DNA from: a virus
IMG/VR virus record: IMGVR_UViG_3300037882_000580
Coordinates: 1-44,590 of that record
Length of the DNA: 44,590 nucleotides
Reading direction: 5' to 3' (one strand)
The position numbers were made by a program, and so were the translations under genes. The notes under the pieces are model-generated. The model was not told the origin of the DNA and searched no databases. It was given only the letters and a program-made list of their open reading frames with translations. Of this stretch, positions 9,044-17,690 are shown in pieces (the first letter of the stretch is position 1; the number at the start of each line of letters is the position of its first letter).

Positions 9044-10629
9044 TATTCACCTATCTCTTTTGCGAATACCAGTGGACGAAGAGCTGCTGAGGTTTGCCTT
9101 GAGATTTCATCAGCTAGTTTCTGATCAAACTCAGTGGCACCCGACACGTTTATGTTTAAATTGTAATTATTGTCAAGGCTAGACTTGGGAAGGTAAGCGG
9201 TTGGGTTGTGTTCTGCTGGTACAAACCCTTGTAGTAAGTAAGCCAACTTAGCGTCGAACCCAAACCCTGCTTCTCCCATCCCATCCAAACTTCTTCGTAG
9301 AAAGGGGGTAGCCTTGTCCTTGGAAGTGGGGATATTTAAAGCTGGTCGTTTCCACACACCCTCCCCTGATTTATTACTATTGCCGAGAAGATCCATAGCA
9401 CGTTTAGTTAAACTGTCTACTCCGCTAAGTCCCAAGTATATATCTTCAATTGCAAGAAGTGCTGCTGTTAGGGGCCAAAATGCTTTACCGAGAGCCTTGC
9501 CTAACAGACTAGCTTTCACCATCATGGCCCCTGCCATCAAAGCAAAAGTATTACCTACGGTTTGTATTTCAGAAGGTAACTTGTAGAAGATGTCAAAGAT
9601 GTTACTGACAAACTGGATTGTAGTACCCACTACCTCGATACCACCAACAAGAGCCTTAAATGCTCCTGCAAGGCCCCTCACCAAACCTGACATACCTTGA
9701 AGAGTTTTTGCAAATGTTTTCCACACCCTGAAAAAACCTTCGTTACCGCCAGCCTTACCGAAATTGACTATTTGATCCTCTAATGCCACTCTAGTGAAAT
9801 TCTGCTGTGCCCGTTGGGTTTTCTGGTATTTCTCCATGCCCCCTGCTGCCCTTTCTTCAAGTTTTGTTGCGAATCTAGGGAGGGCTATAGTAGGATCAAG
9901 TTTACCAGCTTGCATCATTGCGAATAGTGCTTTCGTATCTCCATTTGTCATGGCATCTGCCATGATACGGATTGCTGCTGGTAGTCTCTCTGCCAATTGA
10001 CCTTTAAGTTCTTCTGCCATTATTTGTTGCTTGTTAATCATTTGACCAACAGCTTTAAAACTTCCGTGCATTTCATTCTTATCAAGACCCATTATCTTCC
10101 CGTACTGAGTCAGTGCTGTGAATATACGAGGCATCTCTGACTCAAGGCTCGTACCTATCGCAGAAGAGAGCATCTTAGTGTACTCTGGGGCCAGCTCTAA
10201 TCTGGTAGCACCTATTTGATGCCCAAGTTTAGTGATGAAATCTAGCTGTTCAGCAGCCTTCTCAGCACTCCCTGTAACAGCCTCTAGTGCAACAGGAAGC
10301 ATCTCTAACTTTTGTAATGTGTCATTAAGAGAACCAAGCCCGAATCCTGCCACCCCTGCCCCAGCAAGTTGCCCCACATTAGGCATACCACCAGTAGTTA
10401 CTTGGCGAATCGTTGGAGTGTGGGTTGGTGTTCTTGTATTACCACCTCCGTTACCACCATTTCTGTTACGAATGTTGTTCAGGTTTAGAAGATTTAACGG
10501 CCCCCCTCTTCGTTGATACCTTTCAATCTTACGTTCAATTATACGTAAAAACCTATCAACATTTCGTAGGCTGGCAACATCTGGTCTGAAGCTAAGGGTG
10601 GCAAAATAATCAGCTATCGAATTATTCAA
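9043..10629 (-). CDS. Tail tape measure protein
   Basis: 528 residues, short for a tape measure. After a Gly/Asn/Thr-rich linker (residues 55-85) come long helices, with a tape-measure N-domain signature around residues 190-225 (MINKQQIMAEELKGQLAERL) and hydrophobic segments near residues 310-400. The tape measure sets tail length and leaves with the DNA. The start is TTG (10629-10627), with an AAGGAAG Shine-Dalgarno inside the end of the chaperone extension frame, whose TAA ends two bases upstream. Position after the chaperone genes supports the call. Confidence 0.88.
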   Translation of the reverse strand: MNNSIADYFATLSFRPDVASLRNVDRFLRIIERKIERYQRRGGPLNLLNLNNIRNRNGGNGGGNTRTPTHTPTIRQVTTGGMPNVGQLAGAGVAGFGLGSLNDTLQKLEMLPVALEAVTGSAEKAAEQLDFITKLGHQIGATRLELAPEYTKMLSSAIGTSLESEMPRIFTALTQYGKIMGLDKNEMHGSFKAVGQMINKQQIMAEELKGQLAERLPAAIRIMADAMTNGDTKALFAMMQAGKLDPTIALPRFATKLEERAAGGMEKYQKTQRAQQNFTRVALEDQIVNFGKAGGNEGFFRVWKTFAKTLQGMSGLVRGLAGAFKALVGGIEVVGTTIQFVSNIFDIFYKLPSEIQTVGNTFALMAGAMMVKASLLGKALGKAFWPLTAALLAIEDIYLGLSGVDSLTKRAMDLLGNSNKSGEGVWKRPALNIPTSKDKATPFLRRSLDGMGEAGFGFDAKLAYLLQGFVPAEHNPTAYLPKSSLDNNYNLNINVSGATEFDQKLADEISRQTSAALRPLVFAKEIGE

Positions 10630-10630
10630 G

Positions 10631-10921
10631 TTACTTCCTTCCAGTTCTCACTGGTTCATTATTCTCTCTATTCTTTCTATCTTCTTCCCGTGCCGCACTT
10701 ACTATAAACTCTTTGACTTCTAATGTTTCCAGTAAGTCATAGACATGGGAGAGAGAGTATATTGAGTGAAATTCCCAAAGCTTTGCTAAAGGTGGGTCAC
10801 ATGTCATTAGCTTTACCCAATCAAGGGGGATAGAGCTTGCTTCTTCTATCCTACTTATTATATTGTTAGGCGCTCCAGTTACTCTTGTACTTTCCCTTCT
10901 AAAGCGCCTTCTTGAAAAACA
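10631..10921 (-). CDS. Tail assembly chaperone, -1 frame extension
   Basis: A frame open from 10921 to TAA at 10631-10633, -1 relative to the upstream chaperone gene and overlapping its last 40 bases. After the overlap it encodes a protein-like segment (STRVTGAPNNIISRIEE, then PLDWVKLM and LAKLWEFHSIYSLSHVYDLLETL) of the kind seen in the T half of G/GT-type chaperones. There is no ATG until codon LM-T, deep inside, so a ribosomal frameshift is the natural reading. A GGGAAAG heptamer lies at 10896-10890, but in the wrong phase for the lambda mechanism. The amount made and the slip site are unknown. Confidence 0.7.
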   Translation of the reverse strand, partial: CFSRRRFRRESTRVTGAPNNIISRIEEASSIPLDWVKLMTCDPPLAKLWEFHSIYSLSHVYDLLETLEVKEFIVSAAREEDRKNRENNEPVRTGRK

Positions 10922-11190
10922 TCAGCATAATTAAACTGAACAATTTCTTCTATTAATTTAAAGAGGGTAGCCATCTTACCACAGAACTCGGTTTCATACT
11001 TATCGCGCCCCATTCCTGTTGACTCTACAATTAATTCCTTAATGTCCTCTGCACTCATTTCACTGCCGTGTAAGGCTTGTGCTTGAATCTTGTTTAAATA
11101 GCGATATGCTACGGATGCCTTTAATTGGGTGAGTGTGTAACTCTTACCGCCAACATCTACAATTACTGTACCACGAATATCAATAGCCAT
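10879..11190 (-). CDS. Tail assembly chaperone (G-like)
   Basis: 103 residues, between the tail tube genes and the tape measure, the fixed position of lambda G-like chaperones. It begins with a strand-rich MAIDIRGTVIVDVGGKSYTL and continues into helices (AYRYLNKIQAQAL, then FKLIEEIVQF). It likely coats the tape measure during tail assembly together with a frameshifted longer form. The ATG overlaps the stop of the last tube paralogue by one base (TAATG). Confidence 0.75.
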   Translation of the reverse strand: MAIDIRGTVIVDVGGKSYTLTQLKASVAYRYLNKIQAQALHGSEMSAEDIKELIVESTGMGRDKYETEFCGKMATLFKLIEEIVQFNYADVFQEGALEGKVQE

Positions 11191-11663
11191 TAATTAATTC
11201 CTAATCGTCTTAGTGCTTCTGCTAGGAGAGGGGCACTTGGTTGTGTGTTACCACCAATAACAAAATCTTCTGTTGATTGGCACTGAATAGTCCAAGGGAG
11301 AAAATCAATCGTATCTGAAAAGGTTTTACTTGGATGACCTGATATGTAAGCTTCTATACTACTTACTAGGGTGCTCCCAGATTTATCTACAAGCATGATC
11401 TCCAGTCTGCCTGTACCACTTTCGAGATCTTGTCTTAATATTTCTGATAGAATATCATTTGTCTCCGAAGTCTGCATAACCGTTATGGTTATTACCGCAG
11501 AGGTGTCAATATCACGAACTCGTGTATGTTTACCCCTGATGCCTTTTATGTGCTTAAATGCAGGTGTACTTCTTTCAACGGTAATATCTTGCCATTCCGA
11601 ACACTGATACCCGCATAGTATTAGATAAACATCGGACGGGTTATATGTATTTACAGTAGCCAT
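11190..11663 (-). CDS. Tail tube protein paralogue 1 (DUF3277-like)
   Basis: 157 residues. Shared landmarks of the three tube-like genes: Y-x-x-x-DV near the start, an R--D block, an ITITVMQTSETNDILS stretch, a VDKSGS strand, a W-x-I strand and a G-G-N near the C-terminus. The DUF3277 group is found as the tube protein beside DUF3383 sheaths. This copy is nearest the chaperone and tape measure genes. Which of the three forms the main tube cannot be told from sequence alone. Confidence 0.78.
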   Translation of the reverse strand: MATVNTYNPSDVYLILCGYQCSEWQDITVERSTPAFKHIKGIRGKHTRVRDIDTSAVITITVMQTSETNDILSEILRQDLESGTGRLEIMLVDKSGSTLVSSIEAYISGHPSKTFSDTIDFLPWTIQCQSTEDFVIGGNTQPSAPLLAEALRRLGIN

Positions 11664-11665
11664 TA

Positions 11666-12217
11666 TTACCCTTCTGTTATATCTACAGTGCCAGTACGTC
11701 TAGTTTGGAAACCAGCCCCTTGTAAAACTTGTTGTACATAAGGCAATCCAGATAGAGCTAAATCTGCCACATCTTCAATCGCTGTATTTTCACTATTACC
11801 CCCTATGTGGAGATACCCCATATCACTTCTTAGAGTCCAGACTTGACTCTCTCTAATGCTTGAGAAATTCAGTGTCGGTACTCCTTCGATCCACGTCTCT
11901 GTAGAGAAAAAGTAACCCGTGCCTCTAGTGTCTTTTATTAGTAATGGGAACTTTCCCTGTGAGGTAAGTTCATCTAATTGCCACAAGCGTGTCAGCATGT
12001 CATTTGATGGACTGGACTGCATTATGGATAATTCAATAGTGTATGTAGTGTTAATCACTTTAGTTCTTGCAACCGCACCATCAGTACTCCTTACTGCGGT
12101 GAAAGGCATTAAATCTTTTTTTACGTCTACGAAAGTTCCTTCTGGGATACCTTCTATACTGTAGAAACCACCTATAGTGATAACCACGTCTTCTGGGCTG
12201 TACGTCCACAAACTCAT
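11666..12217 (-). CDS. Tail tube protein paralogue 2 (DUF3277-like)
   Basis: 183 residues, related to both neighbours (YSPEDVVITIGGF, EGTFVDVKKD, DGAVARTK, LSIMQSSPSNDML, LIKDTRGTGY, VWTLRSDMGYLHIGGNSEN). It has a C-terminal extension of about 30 residues absent from the others. It is two bases from the start of the next tube gene. A terminator-like hairpin lies just upstream, between it and paralogue 3, so its transcription may be lower or separately set. Confidence 0.75.
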   Translation of the reverse strand: MSLWTYSPEDVVITIGGFYSIEGIPEGTFVDVKKDLMPFTAVRSTDGAVARTKVINTTYTIELSIMQSSPSNDMLTRLWQLDELTSQGKFPLLIKDTRGTGYFFSTETWIEGVPTLNFSSIRESQVWTLRSDMGYLHIGGNSENTAIEDVADLALSGLPYVQQVLQGAGFQTRRTGTVDITEG

Positions 12218-12234
12218 TATCTTACCTATAAGTG

Positions 12235-12259
12235 TTATAAAGAGGGGCTTTTACCCCTC
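12235..12259 (-). terminator. Terminator-like hairpin between tube paralogues 3 and 2
   Basis: On the minus strand GAGGGG, loop TAAAAG, then CCCCTC and a TTTATAA tail: a compact GC stem with a short T run in the only sizeable gap of the tail operon. Partial termination would lower expression of the genes downstream relative to sheath and tube paralogue 3. Confidence 0.65.
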
Positions 12260-12263
12260 CCAG

Positions 12264-12782
12264 TTAACGCCAACGATCTTCTACAGTGCCACCAATGCTT
12301 TCTATGGTACTTATAACAGAGGCAGGTAATTTAGAATTACCTCCTACGAAATGTTCCATATCTGCCGATCTAATCACCCACCCTCTAGTTTCTAATTCTG
12401 TACCAAAAGAAGAACTGGGGAGATTTTCGATGAAACATTGACGAGCAAAGTGGGCACTACGACCAGTACCATCTTTAATTACGAGATTAAATAGCCAAGT
12501 ATTGTCACGAGTCTCCCCATCTCTCTTGTGTATCCAAGATAGAACATCATTAGTAGATGACCATTGGTTAAGGGTTAGAGTGATCATACCGTCAGAGGTC
12601 TTACGAAACACCCTCCCACCACCCGCATCCCCATTTAGGATTAATGTGGAGCTTGGTGTAGACTTCTCTACAGAAACCATAGTACCTTCCGCAAAACCAC
12701 TGGCAGAGTGAGTAATGTCCTGTACAGTTAGAACAACAATGAGGTCATCTGAAGAATAAGTGCCTAAGTTCATATCTGTCAT
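12264..12782 (-). CDS. Tail tube protein paralogue 3 (DUF3277-like)
   Basis: 172 residues from ATG 12782, chosen because GGAG lies 6 bases upstream; a TTG 12 bases further up has no better site. It shares the tube landmarks (YSSDDLIVVL, EGTMVSVEKST, ITLTLNQWSSTNDVLS, VIKDGTGR, GWVIRSADMEHFVGGNS). It lies next to the sheath gene, the usual place of the main tube gene, and before the terminator hairpin, so it is the best candidate for the major tube subunit. Confidence 0.78.
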   Translation of the reverse strand: MTDMNLGTYSSDDLIVVLTVQDITHSASGFAEGTMVSVEKSTPSSTLILNGDAGGGRVFRKTSDGMITLTLNQWSSTNDVLSWIHKRDGETRDNTWLFNLVIKDGTGRSAHFARQCFIENLPSSSFGTELETRGWVIRSADMEHFVGGNSKLPASVISTIESIGGTVEDRWR

Positions 12783-12794
12783 CTTATTCTCCAA

Positions 12795-14084
12795 TTAAAC
12801 AGTCAAGTTACCACGAATAATAATAGTACGAACACTACCACTATAACGTGCAGTAAAAGTAAAGTTACCTGCAATGCCCTGAGAACGTAAATTTTCAGGA
12901 ATAGCAAGTGGGTCTGGGGATATTACACTAAAAGTATCAAGAGCGTTGTTACCCACCCCTTGGGATAGCACACTGCGCATCTCACTCTCTATTACAGCAA
13001 AGCCCTTACGAGTAAATTCAATCTTCAAGCTATTTACCAATCGGAAGAAAATTTGCTCTTTCATTCGAGCTTCTATCCAATCTTTAATAATAATCTCATA
13101 TATCGGGCGACCATCAATCATATTCCCGTCTTGGAAAATATTCTGACCTGCGACACGTGTAAACATATTTCCGTTCTTAGCTCGGAGGTTAGTACGTGCG
13201 GTATCACTAATATTGCTTACAGTTATTCCAGAGGCACGTTTAAAATCCCAATCCGCTGAACCTACTACTTGTGGCAGTACCCCACCAACCCAAGCTGCTT
13301 CAGGGTACTCTGTGTCAGCGGTAGGTAAGTATGTGATAAATGTCCTACTGTACTGCATAGCGTGTAAGGCTGCGATTGGATCAGTATCGCTTGTTGCTAT
13401 TGCTGTTACATCTTGTGTAGAGGTTGCATAGATCTTTTTATCAGCTTCCGTAGCAGCGGCTATTGCAAGGATGTCAGCTTTTACGTGGGTGTCTGCAAGG
13501 GTTGCATACCAAACATCATTTTCAAATTTGATAGCAGTACGTGCGTCTACATAACTTTCTGTAGGTGTATCATTCTCAAGGACTACATTGGTGGAAGACT
13601 TTATAGACCAAGCTGTGCCTGCCACACTTACAGCTACATCAAAACTTCCATCTAAGTTGTTAGTAAGAGTGATACCCACTTTTGGGGCTAAATCATATTG
13701 AGATTTAATACCAGCAACTACTACTGATGCCGTATTTCCTGAAGCTGCTGTATAACTGTAAGTGGTTCCGTTAATGATCACACTGTAAGTTTGACCAATC
13801 ACCACAGATGAGACAGTACCTACTACAGAATCTACTTGTCTACGACCAATAACTATTGATACTGGTCTACCTATATCTTGACTGAACAAGTTAGAAGCCA
13901 TCTTCCAGACTTTTGTATTCGACGCAAAATCTTCGCTCACCCCATCTATATCACTATAGGTACGAGTACGTTCTGAGAAATTGGTATGGGTTGCAATTAT
14001 AAGTGGTATATCGAAAGCAGCAGTTTCAACGGATGCTGTGTCACGTCTAATAGTGACCTGAATAATTGAGTCTAGTTCACTCAT
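12795..14084 (-). CDS. Tail sheath protein (DUF3383 family)
   Basis: 429 residues. The start (MSELDSIIQVTIRRDTASVETAAFDIPLII) and the end (RSQGIAGNFTFTARYSGSVRTIIIRGNLTV) are the conserved flanks of DUF3383 sheath proteins; the middle is an Ala/Thr/Val-rich insertion domain. The sheath contracts to drive the tube through the envelope, so this gene shows that the phage is a myovirus. The ATG has an AGGAA site 7 bases upstream. Confidence 0.92.
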   Translation of the reverse strand: MSELDSIIQVTIRRDTASVETAAFDIPLIIATHTNFSERTRTYSDIDGVSEDFASNTKVWKMASNLFSQDIGRPVSIVIGRRQVDSVVGTVSSVVIGQTYSVIINGTTYSYTAASGNTASVVVAGIKSQYDLAPKVGITLTNNLDGSFDVAVSVAGTAWSIKSSTNVVLENDTPTESYVDARTAIKFENDVWYATLADTHVKADILAIAAATEADKKIYATSTQDVTAIATSDTDPIAALHAMQYSRTFITYLPTADTEYPEAAWVGGVLPQVVGSADWDFKRASGITVSNISDTARTNLRAKNGNMFTRVAGQNIFQDGNMIDGRPIYEIIIKDWIEARMKEQIFFRLVNSLKIEFTRKGFAVIESEMRSVLSQGVGNNALDTFSVISPDPLAIPENLRSQGIAGNFTFTARYSGSVRTIIIRGNLTV

Positions 14085-14098
14085 TTAGTGTTCCTGTT

Positions 14099-14620
14099 TT
14101 ATATTTGAGGGGGGATTGTTATTGTTTCTGAGTAATCTGCATTTTCTATGACTACTTGTAATATTGGTTGTATCTCTTCCAGAACTCCCCAAATGAAATT
14201 AAAACTAACATCATAAGAGAATACATCTACCCATTTAGTGCCCCGTAAGTAGGGGACAGAGACTACGTTCGATTTACTTGTTACTGCTAACTTCTTAGAT
14301 TGGGAAAATTCTCTATTCGATATAGTATTGTTTAACCTAACATGACTAGAGAAAGCGAGGTTTCCACTATTATTGCCAATGAAACTTATAGTGGCCTGCA
14401 CCTCATAATTCACAGCAGTCTCAGAATTAAAATCTTCATCCATTGATGAATTTTGAGCTTTACTCTTCTGGCTAACTCTCAATTTACTTACAGTGCAATA
14501 TGAGGTGGTGGGTTCTGTTCCGGATGAGTTAGCGTAAATTACACTTGTAGTTGGATATTCAGATAAGCTATTTATTATTATATCTCTTACATTATCCTCA
14601 AGGGTTGTGTACATACTCAT
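14099..14620 (-). CDS. Neck/tail terminator protein (gp12-like)
   Basis: 173 residues, with the layout of the phage neck terminator gp12-like group: an N-terminal helix (DNVRDIIINSL), a SSGTEPTTSYCTVSKLRVSQKS block and a beta-rich body ending VVIENADYSETI. Such proteins cap the tube at the head end. The ATG is in an ATGA overlap with the upstream stop. The position between head-tail adaptor genes and the sheath gene supports the call. Confidence 0.75.
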   Translation of the reverse strand: MSMYTTLEDNVRDIIINSLSEYPTTSVIYANSSGTEPTTSYCTVSKLRVSQKSKAQNSSMDEDFNSETAVNYEVQATISFIGNNSGNLAFSSHVRLNNTISNREFSQSKKLAVTSKSNVVSVPYLRGTKWVDVFSYDVSFNFIWGVLEEIQPILQVVIENADYSETITIPPQI

Positions 14621-14994
14621 GGAACCACCTCATTCGGGGTAATCTCTACCCTTACAGCGAGAGCCTCAAAGTGATCTAATACCCCCATATCCCATTGCTT
14701 TGTTTTTTTAACTTCGTAGAGATCCCCTTGCCAGACAAACTTATCAGCATCATAACCACCGTCGCCCTCTTTCTTGGTTCTTAGGAGGCTTTCTGAAAAT
14801 ACCTTACACCACTTATTAGTTCTATCTGATTCGGGCATCTGTTGAACTTCATTCCACTTTGCTGGTTGTAAGTTGGCAGTAATCTCCACTTCATCTGGTT
14901 CGGCAATTACCCACTTACCATTTACATAACTACCTTGAGGGTATCGTAGGATAGTTAAGGGTTTCTTCTTAGTGAGGAAGAACATTCTTGTCAT
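14617..14994 (-). CDS. Head closure / head-tail joining protein, putative
   Basis: 125 residues, unnamed by motif. A beta-rich protein with SYVNGKWVIAEPDEVEITANLQPAKWNEVQ and LYEVKKTKQWDMGVLDHFEA, a pattern often seen in the small gene between the HK97-gp10-like and tail terminator genes. It overlaps both neighbours by four bases. The head-closure role is inferred from order and size. Confidence 0.55.
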   Translation of the reverse strand: MTRMFFLTKKKPLTILRYPQGSYVNGKWVIAEPDEVEITANLQPAKWNEVQQMPESDRTNKWCKVFSESLLRTKKEGDGGYDADKFVWQGDLYEVKKTKQWDMGVLDHFEALAVRVEITPNEVVP

Positions 14995-15473
14995 GTTATG
15001 TTACTCACTTTAGCTCTTACCGAGTCTTTCATCTTCCCTGTTTCGATAAGTGGATTATTGAAACCTTTCCCCTCAATAGTGGAAGGTGTATTAGGGGGTG
15101 TGTACCAACCATCAATGATTTTCTTGAGTTTTGGGACAACTGCAATAGATAGCTTGTGGTACTCTTTAGAGAATGTACTATTACTCTCTAAAACATGGAG
15201 AAAAGATTGTTTATACTTATTGGTGTACACAGGACTCTTAAGTAAATCCTTTAAACCTACTGACATAAATGGTCTAGCAGGTATATGTTTATCACCGATA
15301 AAAGGGGCACCTTTATCTTGCCAAGCAGCCACAGTAGCTACTGGTAAATTATTATTCTCTGCCCCATAACTATCTTCTCGGAAGAAACCTATCTGTAACT
15401 CTTGCCTTGCCCCGTTGCGAAGATTCCTCTTCATACGCAGCCATTTACTTTTATCTTTTACAAGGGTAAACAT
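14991..15473 (-). CDS. HK97 gp10-like neck/virion morphogenesis protein, putative
   Basis: 160 residues. The sequence order (GFF, then VATVAAWQDKGAPFIGDKHIPARPFM, a long helix and a C-terminal PLIETGKMKDSVRAKV) is the typical signature of gp10/gpS-like neck proteins: the PARPF loop followed by an L-x-x-TG-x-M end. It overlaps the following gene by 4 bases and the preceding adaptor gene by 16. Confidence 0.7.
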   Translation of the reverse strand: MFTLVKDKSKWLRMKRNLRNGARQELQIGFFREDSYGAENNNLPVATVAAWQDKGAPFIGDKHIPARPFMSVGLKDLLKSPVYTNKYKQSFLHVLESNSTFSKEYHKLSIAVVPKLKKIIDGWYTPPNTPSTIEGKGFNNPLIETGKMKDSVRAKVSNIT

Positions 15474-15898
15474 AGCTCTCCCCAGACCTTATCGCTTTGC
15501 TTATAGAGCCACTTAGGGGTGTTGGGGTTGTCTGGGTCTAACATAGATGCGTTAAGATTAGCCACACTAACCCCAGCGGCATATGGAAAAATGCCTGATG
15601 GGAGGGCTTTGAATAAAGACTTGTCATCAAGAAAAGCTTGTGCGGATCTTAAATAGTTCTTGGAAATATCGTTCCAAACCTCAATGTCCCCAGTAAGCTC
15701 CTTGGTACTAATACCACTCACCCAATTCATAATTGATCGGGTAGCCCATCTAGCAGCTTGCATGACATCCCCGTTACATAAAGTAAGGTAGCCCTCAATC
15801 TCAGGATCTTCTAATATGTAGGCCCCTTCTTCCATAAAAGGGAGTCTACCATTGTCCTGAGTTATCAGGCGAATCATTTCAATATCACTTAGAGCCAT
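15458..15898 (-). CDS. Head-tail adaptor (gp6-like connector), putative
   Basis: 146 residues from ATG 15898 (GAGGA 6 bases upstream); an ATG 24 bases earlier lacks a good site. Mostly helical, with IEMIRLITQDNG, MQAARWATRSIMNWVSG and a NYLRSAQAFLDDKSLFK helix, resembling gp6-like connector proteins that bind under the portal. It is the first neck gene after the capsid cluster, as expected for the adaptor. Confidence 0.65.
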   Translation of the reverse strand: MALSDIEMIRLITQDNGRLPFMEEGAYILEDPEIEGYLTLCNGDVMQAARWATRSIMNWVSGISTKELTGDIEVWNDISKNYLRSAQAFLDDKSLFKALPSGIFPYAAGVSVANLNASMLDPDNPNTPKWLYKQSDKVWGELCLPL

Positions 15899-15935
15899 TG
15901 TATGTCCTCGAAGAGAGGGCATTTCTGCCCCAGTC

Positions 15936-16499
15936 TTAAACTACTGCTGTGTTAGAGTAAATAATAGTGATAGTGCCATTAACTACAACAGAGTCGTTAC
16001 CTGCGCTGCCAGCATCAGGACAGGCAAAGTTTAAGTACACATCTTTTGCTGAACTGGTTCCATCTAAATATGCGGTAGCTGTAGCAAGCTTGTTGAAAGT
16101 ACCAACACCCGCAGTTAAAGTGGCAGTAGTAGAGGATGCAATGTCAGCTTCGGTTGAGGTCAATGTTGCATCAGCAGCAGCAGCTACAGTACCCAATGAT
16201 GCTACAAGCGCAGCAGTCGCAGTGAGGTTAGTACCCAAGCGTGCGGTAGTTAGGTTAACACGGTAGTTATCAATTGAGACGTTACCTTGTTGGAACCCAA
16301 AAATACGAATACCACCACCTGCACCAGATGCACCAGCATCAGTAAGCGGGACAGGAGTGTTTACAAAAGTAAGGGTAACTTGTTCGGAACCACCAGCAAT
16401 GGCTTTAACAGAAACGCCTGTGGGTAACGCTGTACGTGAGCTTGGGGTGTATTTAATTCGTTTCAGATTATCGAAAGTGCCATTTTTAATAGGGAGCAT
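15936..16499 (-). CDS. Virion-associated protein downstream of capsid gene, unknown
   Basis: 187 residues, extremely rich in Ala, Thr, Val and Gly, with a beta-type N-half (TGVSVKAIAGGSEQVTLTFVN) and an Ala/Thr helix or repeat around residues 90-135. The sequence gives no family by eye. Placed between the major capsid gene and the adaptor and after a strong terminator, it may be a minor capsid, fibre or neck component; this is inference from position only. Confidence 0.5.
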   Translation of the reverse strand: MLPIKNGTFDNLKRIKYTPSSRTALPTGVSVKAIAGGSEQVTLTFVNTPVPLTDAGASGAGGGIRIFGFQQGNVSIDNYRVNLTTARLGTNLTATAALVASLGTVAAAADATLTSTEADIASSTTATLTAGVGTFNKLATATAYLDGTSSAKDVYLNFACPDAGSAGNDSVVVNGTITIIYSNTAVV

Positions 16500-16557
16500 G
16501 ATGTGTACCTGTGTTGTTTATAAATTGTTATTTTTAAGCTACCTCTAATGAAGAAAC

Positions 16558-16586
16558 TTAAAAATAACAACGGGGATTCCTCCCCG
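16558..16586 (-). terminator. Rho-independent terminator after the major capsid gene
   Basis: On the minus strand CGGGGA, loop GGAA, TCCCCG, then TTGTTATTTTT. It begins 25 bases past the capsid stop. It likely limits transcription from the abundant capsid message into the neck and tail genes. Confidence 0.85.
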
Positions 16587-16610
16587 AAGCTAATTACCAA
16601 CTGACTATAA

Positions 16611-17666
16611 TTAAACAGTAGTGGTACACTTGATAATTGCTGAGGGCCACAATGTAGCAAACAGAAAGTTAGATTCGTGATGAATCTCTACCAAGTCCTT
16701 GCGGTCACTCATGTATTCGTAGTAGTAAACTTGTTCAGCCGTAGCATTCACAGTATCGAAATTCTCGATAGATGGGGCGAAGAATACTTTGAACATATCT
16801 GGTACATCTAGTGGGAATACACGAGCTTCATTAGCTGTCATTTCACCAGAAGCAGCGCATACCCAAGTAATACCACCGAACTCAAGAACTTCATAACGAC
16901 CATCTAATGACAAACTACCGTAACCAAGACGACCAAGTACTACATCAAGAGATTGACCATTAACTACTTGCTTCATACCGTCGAGTACATAAGGGTGTCC
17001 TTCTAATAGATCGAAGAAACCACGGTCTGCAATACCTAAGAAGTTATTAGGAGTAAATCCACCTTGGAAGCCATCTTGGATAGCACGGATAACTGCTTTA
17101 CACTTATCTTTAGGGTTAGTGGTTTGATCAGCTAACGTAAAAGGGACAGTAGTTTGAGACACACCAAATTCAACAAAATAATCTACAGTTGAGCCGTAAG
17201 ATGTTGCCAATGTACCGTTAGGAGCATAGGCAGTACCATCACGAACTACTTGCATCATAGCTTTAGACCAAGTGTTGGCATAAGTCTGTTTGATGGTTTT
17301 CATTTTACGTGCCATAAGGGCTTGTACAGTCTCAGGACGGTTAGCAGATACAATATCATCCCAGTTGAATTTACCACGAACATCCATAGGAGTAATGGCA
17401 TCTTCCCCAGCAGAAGCAGGGATAGGTAAAGTCAATACGCCTTTAGTGTGACCAGCATTATTCTTAACACGGGCACCCCAAGGCACGTCAGAGTATAAGA
17501 ATTCGGTATTAACTACACGAGGAATAGTAACAGTGGGGGTATTCAGAAATTCAGCAGAGAAGATACCAAGGGCACCAAGGATGTTCTCGGTTACTGGGAT
17601 CAGCTCCATCTCTTTAGAAAGGCTAGTAAACTCTACATAGCTGCCTTGTTTTGCAATATTAGTCAT
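16611..17666 (-). CDS. Major capsid protein (lambda gpE-like)
   Basis: 351 residues, close to lambda gpE in length. Signature segments: TVTIPRVVNTEFLYSDVPWGA, VRGKFNWDDIVSANRPETVQALMARKM, the central GFTPNNFLGIADRGFFDLLEGHPYV, and a C-terminal VYYYEYMSDRKDLVEIHHESNFLFATLWP. It forms the icosahedral shell. It follows a gpD-like decoration gene and a protease/scaffold gene, the same order as lambda C-Nu3-D-E. The terminator right after it fits high-level expression. Confidence 0.93.
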   Translation of the reverse strand: MTNIAKQGSYVEFTSLSKEMELIPVTENILGALGIFSAEFLNTPTVTIPRVVNTEFLYSDVPWGARVKNNAGHTKGVLTLPIPASAGEDAITPMDVRGKFNWDDIVSANRPETVQALMARKMKTIKQTYANTWSKAMMQVVRDGTAYAPNGTLATSYGSTVDYFVEFGVSQTTVPFTLADQTTNPKDKCKAVIRAIQDGFQGGFTPNNFLGIADRGFFDLLEGHPYVLDGMKQVVNGQSLDVVLGRLGYGSLSLDGRYEVLEFGGITWVCAASGEMTANEARVFPLDVPDMFKVFFAPSIENFDTVNATAEQVYYYEYMSDRKDLVEIHHESNFLFATLWPSAIIKCTTTV

Positions 17667-17690
17667 TTATTAAATCTCTTATCGTTTATA

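Noticed and set aside
10890-10896. Lambda-type GGGAAAG slippery heptamer as the frameshift site
   Set aside because: The upstream gene reads it as GGG AAA G rather than G GGA AAG, so the known mechanism does not give the observed extension frame.
16463-16660. 65-codon minus-strand frame across the capsid terminator
   Set aside because: It contains the terminator hairpin and overlaps two better genes.
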